The notes under the pieces were generated by a model. The model saw only the letters and a program-made list of their open reading frames with translations, was not told where the DNA came from and made no database searches. A stretch of 64,000 nucleotides of DNA from Corynebacterium pilosum DSM 20521 = CIP 103422 (lineage in GTDB: Bacteria; Actinomycetota; Actinomycetes; Mycobacteriales; Mycobacteriaceae). Both the position numbers and the translations under genes were made by a program. The stretch is taken from assembly GCF_000373805.1 (NCBI RefSeq), contig NZ_KB892461.1, positions 62,001-126,000 on the forward strand. Direction: 5' to 3'. The first letter of the stretch is position 1; every line of letters begins with the position of its first letter. Positions 1 through 7,618 of this stretch are shown in pieces.

Positions 1-310
1 TGCCGACGATCACCATCCAGCCCATCCGATAATCCAGCCCGCGGCGCTCCGGGTTGAAGAGCCCGGCGAACCACCCGGTAAGGATCTGCCAGATCTCCTT
101 AGCGAAGTACACCAACACGGCGGCCTCGGTACCCAGCTGGATCACCGCGGTAAAAGAGGCGCCGGCGTCTTGGCCCCAGAACAGCTCAGAGACGATCCGC
201 AGGTGCCCTGACGACGAGACCGGCAGGAACTCGGTGAGACCTTGGACGATGGATAGTACGATGACCTGCACCCACGTCATCGACTCTGCAACTTGAGCTA
301 CTTCATTCAC
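1..310 (-). CDS. uppP: Undecaprenyl-diphosphatase UppP (BacA family), N-terminal part
   Basis: Dephosphorylates undecaprenyl pyrophosphate at the membrane, recycling the lipid carrier for peptidoglycan and arabinogalactan precursors. Only the first 103 codons are in the window; the rest lies beyond position 1. The reading begins [20 protein letters not shown] and contains [15 protein letters not shown], the signature loop of the BacA family with its conserved glutamate and SSSGH, followed by hydrophobic helices. A GTG at 308-310 is chosen as start because it precedes the conserved membrane segment by the usual short extension. The gene is transcribed away from the aldo/keto-reductase-like gene; only 22 bp separate the two starts, so the promoters must overlap. 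Identification is firm; the start is less certain (an ATG ten codons in is possible). Confidence 0.93.
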   Translation of the reverse strand, partial: MNEVAQVAESMTWVQVIVLSIVQGLTEFLPVSSSGHLRIVSELFWGQDAGASFTAVIQLGTEAAVLVYFAKEIWQILTGWFAGLFNPERRGLDYRMGWMVIVG

Positions 311-332
311 AGCGAACCACCCTACAACTATT

Positions 333-1202
333 GTGGATGAAGTGAAGAAACGAAACGTGGGTCACAGCGGATTGAGAGTCTCCTCCCTAGGTTTAGACAC
401 GAATTCGCTTATCGACGAGGACAGCGCCACCACTAACTCGATCGTCTCCGCTTTCGTCGATGCCGGCGGGGACTTGATCGACATCGCCCCCGGCACCGAG
501 GCGCGGGTGGCGCAGGCGATACACGAGGTCGGCCGAGACACTGTGGTGCTCTCCGCATCTGCAGGCGTGGACATGTCCCTGCCGATGGGCCAACGTGTGA
601 ACTGCTCACGTTCCCAATTGCTGCGCGGATTAGAGCAGCGGCTGCGGGATTTGGACACCGAGTATCTCGACGTGTTTCTTGCTGGCTACTGGGATCCGCG
701 CACCCCACCAGCCGAAGTCGCCGCCACCCTGGAATCGGCCGTGGCGGCAGGAAAGGTGCGCTATGCGGGCGCGATCGGCTACGGCGGGTGGCAGTTGGCG
801 GTCACGCCAGGGCTCACCGTGGCGCGCACTGAGTACTCCCTGCTCCAACGCGACGCGGAAGAAGAACTCCTGCCCGCGGCGAACCACCTGGGAATCGGAG
901 TCATCGCCTCCTCCCCGCTCGCCGGCGGGGTGCTCACCGGGCACCCAGTGCACGGCACGCCATCGACCCACCCCTATGAATCTGAGAAGGCGCGCACCAT
1001 CGTCGAAGCGCTGACCACCGCTGCCGACGGCCTCGGCCTCTCCCCTGCAGCGACCGCGTTGGCCTGGGTATGCGACCAGCCTGAGGTGGCAAGCGTGCTG
1101 GTGGAGCCTTCGTCGATAAGCGAATTGGAGGAATGGCTGCCGGCCGCGGATCTGACCTTGCCGCGGGCGATCGTGGCGGCGCTGGACGACGTTTCGAAAT
1201 AG
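333..1202 (+). CDS. Aldo/keto reductase-fold protein, probably catalytically inactive
   Basis: A 289-residue protein aligning over its length with aldo/keto reductases (N-terminal [13 protein letters not shown], then a TIM-barrel pattern ending in [13 protein letters not shown]). Family members reduce carbonyls with NADPH using an Asp-Tyr-Lys-His tetrad. Here the Asp is kept (D50 in LIDIAPG), but the Tyr-Gly segment that should follow is missing, the Lys position in VVLSASAG reads Ser (S76), and the His position in [11 protein letters not shown] reads Gly (G118). Ordinary oxidoreductase activity is therefore doubtful; a binding, structural or regulatory role is inferred. The annotated start is GTG 333; GTG 342 ([14 protein letters not shown]) fits the family N-terminus equally well. 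It is followed by the lipoprotein-pyrD pair on the same strand. Confidence 0.8.
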   Translation: MDEVKKRNVGHSGLRVSSLGLDTNSLIDEDSATTNSIVSAFVDAGGDLIDIAPGTEARVAQAIHEVGRDTVVLSASAGVDMSLPMGQRVNCSRSQLLRGLEQRLRDLDTEYLDVFLAGYWDPRTPPAEVAATLESAVAAGKVRYAGAIGYGGWQLAVTPGLTVARTEYSLLQRDAEEELLPAANHLGIGVIASSPLAGGVLTGHPVHGTPSTHPYESEKARTIVEALTTAADGLGLSPAATALAWVCDQPEVASVLVEPSSISELEEWLPAADLTLPRAIVAALDDVSK

Positions 1203-1222
1203 GGGTTCAGCCTCCCAGTTGC

Positions 1223-1228
1223 TAGGCT
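1223..1228 (+). promoter_or_regulatory. -10 element of the lipoprotein gene, leaderless arrangement
   Basis: TAGGCT fits the corynebacterial -10 pattern TAnnnT and ends 8 nt before the GTG at 1237, so transcription would begin at or next to the start codon. There is no purine-rich ribosome binding site in between. The -35 region is not recognisable, as is usual in this genus. Confidence 0.5.
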
Positions 1229-1236
1229 TAGGCCTT

Positions 1237-2250
1237 GTGAAGAAGCTCAAGGTTATCGCCGTGGTATCAGCACTTTCTGTCGGTTTAGCGGGATGTGGGG
1301 AGGACACCGCCCCGCCGCCAAACCCAGAGATGGGCAGCGCTTCCCCGGTGGAATCCCCGGCTTCGACCAATCCAGCTGGTGAGGTCACCGAATTCGACGC
1401 GATCACTGACATGGACCTTACCGGCGACACCTTGGGCGTGCGCACTGCCGCAGGGTTATTCGTCGGCACGCTCGACGACATCCTTGCCGGCGAAGTCAAC
1501 CCCATCACCCTCGACGACAGCTGCACCGAGGTCTCTGCCCACGACGGCGTCTTCACCGTTGCGTGTGGCACCACCGTGCACATGATCGACGAGAATGGCG
1601 CCGAAGAGACCCTGGAGCTGGAAGAGCCCGCGAACGCGGCGGTGCGCATCAGCAATGGCGACGTGGTCACCGCTAGCGGCACCGAAGGCCAGGCCTGGGT
1701 GTACCGTGGCGGCGCGCTCGATGCTGATTTCAAGGTCCAGGACAGTACGGATCAGCTGATCGCCGTGACGCATGACGACGATGAAGCGGACGATGTCGTG
1801 CGCATTGGCCGAGAGATGACCACGATCCAAGACATCGACCTCGAAAATGACCGTGGCGGCGGTACGCTGCGCGTCGGCCTGGGTGTGGCGCAGATGGCTC
1901 CGGGCGAAGACGGCCTGGTCGTCGTTGCCGACAACATGGCAGACCAGCTGGCAATCTATACCGCCGGTGAAGTGATCCGTCTACACCAGACCGCCCCAGT
2001 CGACCCCGCTCCGTGGGGCGTGGCGTGGGACCCGGCCAAGGACCTGGCGTGGATCACCTCCCTGGAAAAGAACACCGCGGCCGGCTACGACATCTCCAAC
2101 GGCGTACCCCTTGAGCAAGCCCGCTTGGACACTGTCGCGGATGCGCAGAACATGGTCGTGCTTGCCGACGGCACCCTCGTCATCGCTTCCGCCTCCGGCG
2201 ACGGCCTGCAGGTGGTCAGCCCAGACTCCATCAATGGAAACGACGCTTAA
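1237..2250 (+). CDS. Secreted lipoprotein, LppL-like (beta-propeller type)
   Basis: The product starts with a lipoprotein signal peptide: KKLK, a hydrophobic stretch, then LSVGLAGC with the lipidated Cys at residue 20, followed by a Pro/Ser/Thr-rich linker. The remainder (337 residues in all) is a repetitive beta-rich sequence with phrases such as VAWDPAKDLAWITSLEKN and DGTLVIASASGDGLQVV, typical of YVTN/quinoprotein-like beta-propellers. GTG 1237 is preferred over an in-frame TTG at 1219 because it puts the basic residues directly before the hydrophobic core and fits the leaderless -10. It lies 9 nt before pyrD. In mycobacteria the lipoprotein LppL sits in the same place next to pyrD. The ligand is unknown; a link to the respiratory membrane is only suggested by the neighbour. 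Confidence 0.85.
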   Translation: MKKLKVIAVVSALSVGLAGCGEDTAPPPNPEMGSASPVESPASTNPAGEVTEFDAITDMDLTGDTLGVRTAAGLFVGTLDDILAGEVNPITLDDSCTEVSAHDGVFTVACGTTVHMIDENGAEETLELEEPANAAVRISNGDVVTASGTEGQAWVYRGGALDADFKVQDSTDQLIAVTHDDDEADDVVRIGREMTTIQDIDLENDRGGGTLRVGLGVAQMAPGEDGLVVVADNMADQLAIYTAGEVIRLHQTAPVDPAPWGVAWDPAKDLAWITSLEKNTAAGYDISNGVPLEQARLDTVADAQNMVVLADGTLVIASASGDGLQVVSPDSINGNDA

Positions 2251-2259
2251 GGACACTCC

Positions 2260-3360
2260 ATGACAATCGGCGACAAACTATACGATGCAGCCTACGGCCT
2301 CGCACTCAAAGCCATGCTCCGCCTGTCACCAGAGCGGATCCACGACATCATTAACGTGGGGCTACGCGGCCTTCACCTGGCCTACCCAGTAAACCGCCTC
2401 GTCGAAAAGCTGGTGCGTAACGACGATCCCTGCCTGAAACAGGAACTCTTCGGGGTGGACTTCCCCGCCCCGCTGGGCCTGGCCGCCGGTTTCGACAAGA
2501 ACGCTGCATCCATTGACGCCTGGGGCGCGCTGGGATTCGGCTACGCGGAGCTAGGTACTGTTACGCCGAAGCCGCAGCCGGGTAACCCTGCGCCGCGGCT
2601 GTATCGTCTACCGAGGGATAAGGCGATTTTGAACCGCATGGGTTTCAACAACGAGGGCGCTCTGACCGTTGCCGAGGGGCTGAAGCGGCGTCGCTCTCAA
2701 GATGTGGTGGGCATTAATATCGGGAAGAATAAAACCTCCGAGGATGCAGTGGCTGACTTCCGCCAGTGCGCTGCCCTACTGGGCCCCCTGGCGGACTACG
2801 TAGCGGTCAACGTCTCCTCGCCCAACACACCGGGCTTGCGCGACCTCCAGGCCGTTGAGTCCCTCCGCCCACTACTCCAGGCAGTGCTCGAGGCAACAGA
2901 CTCACCCGTCTTGGTCAAGATTGCGCCGGATCTTGCCGACGACGATATCGACCTTGTCGCAGACCTTGCCCTTGAATTGGGGCTGGCGGGCATCATTGCC
3001 ACCAACACGACGATCTCACGTGCCGGACTGTCCACCGATGCCGAAACCGTCCACAGCATGGGCGCCGGTGGGATCTCGGGTGAACCGCTGAACGTTCGTT
3101 CCCTCGAAGTGCTGCGCCGCTTGCATGCACGTGTAGGGGGAAAACTGGTGCTGATTAGCGTTGGCGGGATCAGCACGCCGCAGCAGGCGTGGGAACGCAT
3201 CACCTCGGGCGCCCACCTACTGCAGGGCTACACCCCGTTCATCTATGGCGGGCCCGGGTGGATCTACCGCATCCACCGCGACCTGGCCGCTCAGGTCAAA
3301 GCCCACGGCCTGACCAATATCAGTCAGGCCGTGGGCAGTGGCAGGCCGTGGCGCGGGTAG
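2260..3360 (+). CDS. pyrD: Dihydroorotate dehydrogenase (quinone), class 2
   Basis: Oxidises dihydroorotate to orotate in pyrimidine synthesis, passing electrons through FMN to membrane quinone. The protein (366 residues) has the N-terminal membrane-associating helical region of class 2 enzymes (LKAMLRLSPERIHDIINVGL), then PLGLAAGFDKNA, ELGTVTPKPQPGNPAPRLYRLP, and NVSSPNTPGLR around residue 184, which holds the class 2 catalytic serine. FMN-phosphate-binding ISVGGIS and LLQGYTPFIYGGP follow. ATG 2260 has AAGGA just upstream and lies 9 nt after the lipoprotein gene, so the two are probably cotranscribed. Its last codons encode a perfect 14-bp inverted repeat (3301-3336), probably a terminator shared with the convergent gene. 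Confidence 0.97.
   Translation: MTIGDKLYDAAYGLALKAMLRLSPERIHDIINVGLRGLHLAYPVNRLVEKLVRNDDPCLKQELFGVDFPAPLGLAAGFDKNAASIDAWGALGFGYAELGTVTPKPQPGNPAPRLYRLPRDKAILNRMGFNNEGALTVAEGLKRRRSQDVVGINIGKNKTSEDAVADFRQCAALLGPLADYVAVNVSSPNTPGLRDLQAVESLRPLLQAVLEATDSPVLVKIAPDLADDDIDLVADLALELGLAGIIATNTTISRAGLSTDAETVHSMGAGGISGEPLNVRSLEVLRRLHARVGGKLVLISVGGISTPQQAWERITSGAHLLQGYTPFIYGGPGWIYRIHRDLAAQVKAHGLTNISQAVGSGRPWRG
3301..3336. terminator. Inverted repeat inside the 3' end of pyrD
   Basis: GCCCACGGCCTGAC (3301-3314) and its exact complement (3323-3336) form a 14-bp stem with an 8-nt loop. On the minus strand the stem is followed by TTTGACC; on the plus strand there is no U-tract. It separates convergent pyrD and the small membrane protein gene. 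A bidirectional terminator written into coding sequence is the likely reading. Confidence 0.6.
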
Positions 3361-3372
3361 GTCTGCTCGTCG

Positions 3373-3717
3373 TTAAGCGATCGAACGGCGCAAGATAAGC
3401 GCGCAGACCACCGCCATCGCCGCGTAGGCTGCGATCCAGTACGCTGCTGTGGTCGTCAGAGCAATCGTCGGGGTGACCACGCTGATGATGATCAACACCA
3501 GAGCAATCACGAGCGCAATCACCTGAGACCGCGAGCCGGGATGGTCGCGGCGCTGAGTGGCAAAGGCGCCAAAAATCAGGGCGGCCACCCACACCAACAC
3601 GGTGCCGACGGTGATCTCGAAGACCCCGCCGGAGATGAACGCCACGACGGCCTGGACGATAAGGACGACGGCGAGCGACATGAACGCACCGCCGACGCGA
3701 AGCTGAATCGGAATCAT
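3373..3717 (-). CDS. Small integral membrane protein (about four helices)
   Basis: A 114-residue hydrophobic protein with four predicted membrane helices: AFMSLAVVLIVQAVVAFI, ITVGTVLVWVAALIFGAF, SQVIALVIALVLIIISVV and TTAAYWIAAYAAMAVVCALIL, with a basic segment (RRDHPGSR) between helices two and three. No catalytic motif is visible and I do not recognise a characterised family. Its ATG directly abuts the TAA of the upstream YbhB gene, so translation is probably coupled and the two are one operon. It converges on pyrD. Confidence 0.8.
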   Translation of the reverse strand: MIPIQLRVGGAFMSLAVVLIVQAVVAFISGGVFEITVGTVLVWVAALIFGAFATQRRDHPGSRSQVIALVIALVLIIISVVTPTIALTTTAAYWIAAYAAMAVVCALILRRSIA

Positions 3718-4272
3718 TTAGCCTTGGTTCTCGTAGTAACCCCACAGCACAGTGCGCGCCAGGGAATGGAAGTAGAGATTAAAACCTAGCACGGTCGGTG
3801 TGGATTCTGGATCAATATCCAGCTTCTCTACGTCCACGGCGTGGACCGCGTACAGGTAGCGGTGTGGCGCATGGCCCGCGGGTGGGTTGGCGCCATAGTG
3901 CTCTGCCACACCATTGTCACCCTTGAGAGTGACCACGCCGTCGATGCCGCCCAGCGTCGCATCAGAGCCGGCGCCGGTGGGAAGCTCAGTGACCGAGGTT
4001 GGGATGTTGAACACAGCCCAGTGCCAGTAGCCCGAGCCGGTTGGCGCGTCGGGGTCCAGGCAGGTAATCGCCAGCGACTTCGTCCCCTCTGGGAGGTCAG
4101 ACCAGCTCAGCTGCGGGGACTGGGACTGCGGGGCGCGGAGCTTCTCATCGAGCTCCTCGCCGTTCGTCAGGTCGGTGGAGGTCAGTGTGAACGTGGGCAG
4201 ATCCTTCAGCGGTGCGTAAGGATCGGGCCCTGGGAATCGATCTTGTACGTAATCAGGAGTTGAATGTGCCAT
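3718..4272 (-). CDS. YbhB/YbcL-family (PEBP, Raf-kinase-inhibitor-like) protein
   Basis: A 184-residue cytosolic protein of the phosphatidylethanolamine-binding protein fold. Diagnostic stretches are SPQLSWSDLPEGTKSLAITCLDPDAPTG, YWHWAVFNIP and YGANPPAGHAPHRYLYAVHAVD, which carry the conserved DPDAP, WxHW and GP(P)xGHxPHRY ligand-pocket residues. Bacterial members are of uncertain function; they are known to bind anionic ligands. The likely mycobacterial counterpart sits next to pyrD as well. ATG at 4270-4272 has only a weak ribosome binding site. It is the first gene of a two-gene operon with the small membrane protein. Confidence 0.9.
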   Translation of the reverse strand: MAHSTPDYVQDRFPGPDPYAPLKDLPTFTLTSTDLTNGEELDEKLRAPQSQSPQLSWSDLPEGTKSLAITCLDPDAPTGSGYWHWAVFNIPTSVTELPTGAGSDATLGGIDGVVTLKGDNGVAEHYGANPPAGHAPHRYLYAVHAVDVEKLDIDPESTPTVLGFNLYFHSLARTVLWGYYENQG

Positions 4273-4456
4273 ATCCCATTTCTACCTGAAACCGTGCCCT
4301 CGGGGGTGGAGATTACATCATTAAGATTAACGCTCTACGAAAGCGCCCTGACGTGGCGATTTGTGCCAACGCGCACGTTCAGGATAAAGTAGGCGAAGTG
4401 TTCAGCGCAACAAGCCGCACAGGAGACTGTGACTGTGCGCTGGGTGCACAACCCTT

Positions 4457-4546
4457 GCCCGGGTGGCGGAATTGGCAGACGCGCTACCTTGAGGTGGTAG
4501 TGTTCTATTAACGGACGTGGGGGTTCAAGTCCCCCCTCGGGCACCA
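4457..4546 (+). tRNA. tRNA-Leu (anticodon GAG)
   Basis: The stretch folds as a class II tRNA with a 7-bp acceptor stem (GCCCGGG with CTCGGGC, one G-U pair), a D arm containing GGCGGAATTGGCAGACGC, anticodon stem CTACC/GGTAG around the loop TTGAGGT (anticodon GAG, reading CUC/CUU), a long variable arm typical of leucine tRNAs, and a T arm with GGTTCAAGTCC. The 3' ACCA is genome-encoded (CCA at 4544-4546). Confidence 0.96.
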
Positions 4547-4550
4547 CACA

Positions 4551-4597
4551 AAATCTCGCGACATCGCTCCAGCGGTGTGGCGAAATTTTTTCTTTTC
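4551..4597 (+). terminator. Rho-independent terminator after tRNA-Leu
   Basis: An interrupted hairpin (AAATCTCGCGACATCGC, loop TCCA, GCGGTGTGGCGAAATTT) is followed at once by a run of T residues (TTTTTTCTTTT on the plus strand). It lies 4 nt after the encoded CCA. Confidence 0.8.
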
Positions 4598-4607
4598 CGA
4601 AGACCCA

Positions 4608-4652
4608 CGCAGAAAAAGGAACTCCCGAAACACCATGCGATGCCTCGGGAGT
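4608..4652 (-). terminator. Terminator of the cupin gene
   Basis: On the minus strand ACTCCCGA (4645-4652) pairs with TCGGGAGT (4621-4628) across a 16-nt loop, followed by TCCTTTTTCTG. It lies 19 nt after the stop codon of the cupin gene. Confidence 0.65.
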
Positions 4653-4670
4653 CCCCCTGCCTAGTTGTGG

Positions 4671-5096
4671 CTAGTGCTGCTCATTTGGATCGTTGTCAGC
4701 ATCTTCCTTCGTCTGGTGGAAGGTGCCCTTCACGTGGTCCGGGGCAGCGTAGATCGAGTACAGCTTCACGGGCTCGTCGCCGTCGTTGACCAAGTTGTGC
4801 CACTTCCCCGCCGGGACGAAGATGGCGAAATCATCCTCAACCACCTGATCAATATCCAGGTTGTCTTCGCTTTCACCGATCATGATGCGGCCCTTACCGC
4901 CCTCGAGGCGCAGGAACTGGTCGTGGTCGTCGTGGACCTCAGCACCAATCTCCCCGCCAGCTGGGATCGACATGACGGTCATCTGCAGGTACTTGCCAGT
5001 CCAGAGGGTGTCGCGGAAAGCATCGTTCTGCTTAGTGACGTCCTCGATGTACAGTACGTATGGGTTTGGGCCATGGTCAGTACGTAAGTCAGCCAT
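4671..5096 (-). CDS. Cupin-domain protein
   Basis: A single-domain cupin of 141 residues. The two cupin motifs are visible: GAEVHDDHDQFLRLEGGKGRIMIG (motif 1, metal-binding His and acidic residues) at about 52-75, and FVPAGKWHNLVNDGDEPVKLYSIYAAPDH (motif 2) at about 94-122. Such proteins are usually metal-dependent isomerases, dioxygenases or sugar-binding sensors; the substrate cannot be told from sequence. ATG 5096 has AAAGGAGA at good spacing. It has its own terminator and no operon partner, and is divergent from the TVP38-family gene. Confidence 0.88.
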   Translation of the reverse strand: MADLRTDHGPNPYVLYIEDVTKQNDAFRDTLWTGKYLQMTVMSIPAGGEIGAEVHDDHDQFLRLEGGKGRIMIGESEDNLDIDQVVEDDFAIFVPAGKWHNLVNDGDEPVKLYSIYAAPDHVKGTFHQTKEDADNDPNEQH

Positions 5097-5184
5097 AAAA
5101 TCTCCTTTGTCCGAACTATTGGTATAGCTTCCACTATAGGAGCATTTTAGGCTTCGCGTCGTCGCCCCTTAGAATGATGGCATC

Positions 5185-5862
5185 ATGAAAACGCGTACTT
5201 GGCGGATCGTCGCCATTATCCTTGCGGCTGCAGTTTTTGTCGTCGCTTGGGCGCTTATCGACGTCCCCCCGCTGTCTGTTCTGCGCGAGTGGGCCACCAC
5301 CACCGGCGCATGGTTCCCAGTGGTGTTCTGGTTGCTGTATGTGTTGATCACACAGTTTCCAATCCCGCGGACGGTGATGACGTTATCCTCCGGCATCCTA
5401 TTCGGCCCTGTGTGGGGCATCATCATTTCTCTGACAGCCACAACAGTCGCAGCCGCGTTGTCATTGGTGATCGTCCGCGGGCTCTTGCGCGACTGGATCG
5501 AGCCCCGGCTGACTCACCCCACCGTGGCCACCATCAATGACCATCTGGAGCGTCGTGGCTGGTTGGCAGTCGTGAGCTTGCGCTTAATCGCAGGTGTTCC
5601 GTTTTCGATCATGAATTATGTTGCCGCGCTGACCAAGGTTCGGCTGGTGCCTTTCACACTCGCTACTTTGGTGGGGTCTGCCCCCGGAACGATCCTGATT
5701 ACCCTGTTCGGCGATACCTTGACGGGCGAGGCAAACCCAGCGGTGATTGCCACGATGGCCGTCCTGGCTCTGGTGGGAATCGCGGGGTTGATCGTCGATA
5801 CGCGAAGAGCGCGTCGGGACAACGCGCAACCAGATGACCTAAACGTCAAGCCCTCACAGTAG
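5185..5862 (+). CDS. TVP38/TMEM64 (VTT/DedA-superfamily) membrane protein
   Basis: A 225-residue polytopic membrane protein. The N-terminal helix (IVAIILAAAVFVVAWALI) is followed by the VTT-domain hallmarks: ITQFPIPRTVMTLSSGILFGPVWGIIISLTATTVAAALSLVIVRGL, VVSLRLIAGVPFSIMNYVAALTKVRLVPFTLATLVGSAPGTILITLFGD, and a final helix before a charged tail. VTT proteins are thought to be lipid scramblases or half-channel transporters, for example recycling lipid carriers. A related gene lies near the hemH/SPFH region in mycobacteria. TAGAAT at 5170-5175 is a good -10, 9 nt before the ATG. It precedes the HTH gene by 10 nt, though that gene seems to have its own promoter. Confidence 0.9.
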   Translation: MKTRTWRIVAIILAAAVFVVAWALIDVPPLSVLREWATTTGAWFPVVFWLLYVLITQFPIPRTVMTLSSGILFGPVWGIIISLTATTVAAALSLVIVRGLLRDWIEPRLTHPTVATINDHLERRGWLAVVSLRLIAGVPFSIMNYVAALTKVRLVPFTLATLVGSAPGTILITLFGDTLTGEANPAVIATMAVLALVGIAGLIVDTRRARRDNAQPDDLNVKPSQ

Positions 5863-5865
5863 ACT
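5860..5865 (+). promoter_or_regulatory. -10 element of the HTH gene, leaderless arrangement
   Basis: TAGACT ends 7 nt before GTG 5873 and overlaps the TAG stop of the VTT-family gene. No ribosome binding site lies between, so a leaderless transcript is likely. Confidence 0.5.
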
Positions 5866-5872
5866 GATAGCT

Positions 5873-6433
5873 GTGATTGCTGTCCATGCCCGTTACCGAG
5901 GCCGCGAAACCCGCCGCGCCGATATTGTCCGCCGTTCCGCCGACGCGCTGGCGACCCTGCCTGGCGTGGGCACCTTTGAGCATGTGGGTGTGGAGGACAT
6001 CCGGGCGCACGTGATGGGCCCCGCCGAGACGTGTGATCTGGTCATGGCGCTGCTGTCGGACGGCAACTGGGCCATCGGCATCGGGATTACTGATCATGGA
6101 CCAGCGACGTTCGCCGCTACCGAAGCGGTGGGTACGCGACCGGCTCAGGTGCGCGTGGTCGTCGATAGTGTTCGGGAAAGTAGCGATGCCTCAGATATTG
6201 AAGCCACCTTCGCTCTGATTGGGCACGTGCTGGCGAAGCGCACCGTCGAGGGGCGCGAAGCAACGTCACTGGTGCGCAGCGGGCGGAATCAGAACGAGGC
6301 AGCCGAAGCCCTGGGCATTTCCAAGCAGGCGATGAGCCAGCGCCTGCAAGCCGCCGGGTGGCAGGCAGAGCAGGCTGGTTGGCGCCTGGCGGTTAACCTG
6401 ATTACTCGCGCGACCGCTCCGACAACTCCTTGA
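5873..6433 (+). CDS. Helix-turn-helix DNA-binding protein, SatD-like
   Basis: A 186-residue protein. The C-terminal third (NQNEAAEALGISKQAMSQRLQAAGW, about residues 139-163) is a clear helix-turn-helix of the sigma-70 region 4/AsnC type, with recognition helix SKQAMSQRLQ. The N-terminal 130 residues contain a mixed alpha/beta domain (RRADIVRRSADAL, VMALLSDGNWAIGIGITDHG) resembling the SatD family of small regulators; this assignment is tentative. A DNA-binding regulator is likely, but target and inducer are unknown. Its 3' end overlaps the convergent SPFH gene by 32 bp, so the two mRNAs could pair at their ends. Confidence 0.75.
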   Translation: MIAVHARYRGRETRRADIVRRSADALATLPGVGTFEHVGVEDIRAHVMGPAETCDLVMALLSDGNWAIGIGITDHGPATFAATEAVGTRPAQVRVVVDSVRESSDASDIEATFALIGHVLAKRTVEGREATSLVRSGRNQNEAAEALGISKQAMSQRLQAAGWQAEQAGWRLAVNLITRATAPTTP

Positions 6434-7616
6434 AATTAAAGCTGGGGTTCACTTCGTCCGAGCTTGACGACGACTCCTCCACCTTCGACTCAGGCCCATT
6501 ATCTAGTTCCGCCGCCAGCGGCGAATCCGCCGGCTTGTTCGCCACCGCGCGGGCCTCAGCCACGGCGCGGGCAATCTCCGGGTCGGTATTGGTCTCGAAC
6601 CAGGCGTCGGTGTCCTCTTGGCCGGCCAATTGCTTGGTCTGCTCGTCGGCCTTGGCGGGTTCATAGCGGAACACGCCATCGTCGTCCTTCTTGGCAAAGG
6701 CCTTCGCGAACTGCTCCAGCGAGTCGCCGAACTGGGACGGGATCATCCACATCGTGGAGGCCTCCCCTTGCGCCATCTGCGGAAGCTTGTCCAGGTACTG
6801 GTAGGTCAGCACCTCCGGGGTCACCTCAGAGGACTTGATCGCGGCATTAATCTTCTGGATCGCGCGCGCTTCACCCTGGGCCTCGAGGTACTTCGCGGCA
6901 CGCTCACCTTCCGCACGCAGGATGGTGGCTTGACGCTCCGCCTCCGCCGCGAGAATAGCGGCGTGCTTCTCGCCTTCTGCGGACAAGATACGGGCCTGCT
7001 TTTCACCCTCGGCGGTTTTAATATCGGATTCGCGCTGACCCTCGGCCGTGAGAATCATGGCGCGCTTCTCGCGGTCGGCCTTCATCTGCATCTCCATCGA
7101 CTGCTGGATGGATGGCGGCGGATCAATAGCCTTCAGCTCAACGCGGCTAATCCGCAGCCCCCACTTCGCGGTGGCCGCGTCCAGCTCGCCGCGCAGGCGC
7201 CGGTTGATCGTCTCACGCGAGGTCAGAGTCTCTTCCAGGGTCATGCCACCGACAACATCACGCAGTGTGGCCACGGAGATCTGCTCCACACCCACGAGGT
7301 AGTTGTCCACGCCGTAGATAGCACGCGCTGGGTCATTGATCTGGAAGGTCACCACAATATCAATGGCCACAGTCAGATTGTCTTGGGTAATGACGGCCTG
7401 CGGCGGGAAAGACACCACGCGCTCACGAGTATCGACGCGCGCACGAACGCGGTCGATGAACGGGACCAGCAGGGTCAGCCCGCCAGAGACGGTCCGCGTA
7501 TAGGAGCCGAGCCGCTCGATCACTGCGGCTTCACCCTGCGGAATCAGCGCAATGGATTTGAAAACGACCGCGGCGATCAGAACAAGGATGAGGATGATTG
7601 CAATTGTTGCACCCAC
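6402..7616 (-). CDS. SPFH/band 7 (stomatin-like) membrane protein
   Basis: A 404-residue protein with one N-terminal membrane helix (IAIILILVLIAAVVFKSIALI), a band 7 domain (QGEAAVIERLGSYTRTVSGGLTLLVPFIDRV, DTRERVVSFPPQAVITQDNLTVAIDIVVTFQI) and a long heptad-like coiled coil with repeated AEGE(K/R) units (about residues 185-250) followed by an acidic, low-complexity tail. SPFH proteins oligomerise in ordered membrane microdomains and act as scaffolds or protease regulators. It starts with GTG 2 nt after the NfeD gene, its classical partner, so the pair is translationally coupled. Compared with typical 310-390-residue homologues it has an extended C-terminus. Confidence 0.93.
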   Translation of the reverse strand: MGATIAIILILVLIAAVVFKSIALIPQGEAAVIERLGSYTRTVSGGLTLLVPFIDRVRARVDTRERVVSFPPQAVITQDNLTVAIDIVVTFQINDPARAIYGVDNYLVGVEQISVATLRDVVGGMTLEETLTSRETINRRLRGELDAATAKWGLRISRVELKAIDPPPSIQQSMEMQMKADREKRAMILTAEGQRESDIKTAEGEKQARILSAEGEKHAAILAAEAERQATILRAEGERAAKYLEAQGEARAIQKINAAIKSSEVTPEVLTYQYLDKLPQMAQGEASTMWMIPSQFGDSLEQFAKAFAKKDDDGVFRYEPAKADEQTKQLAGQEDTDAWFETNTDPEIARAVAEARAVANKPADSPLAAELDNGPESKVEESSSSSDEVNPSFNFKELSERSRE

Positions 7617-7618
7617 TG

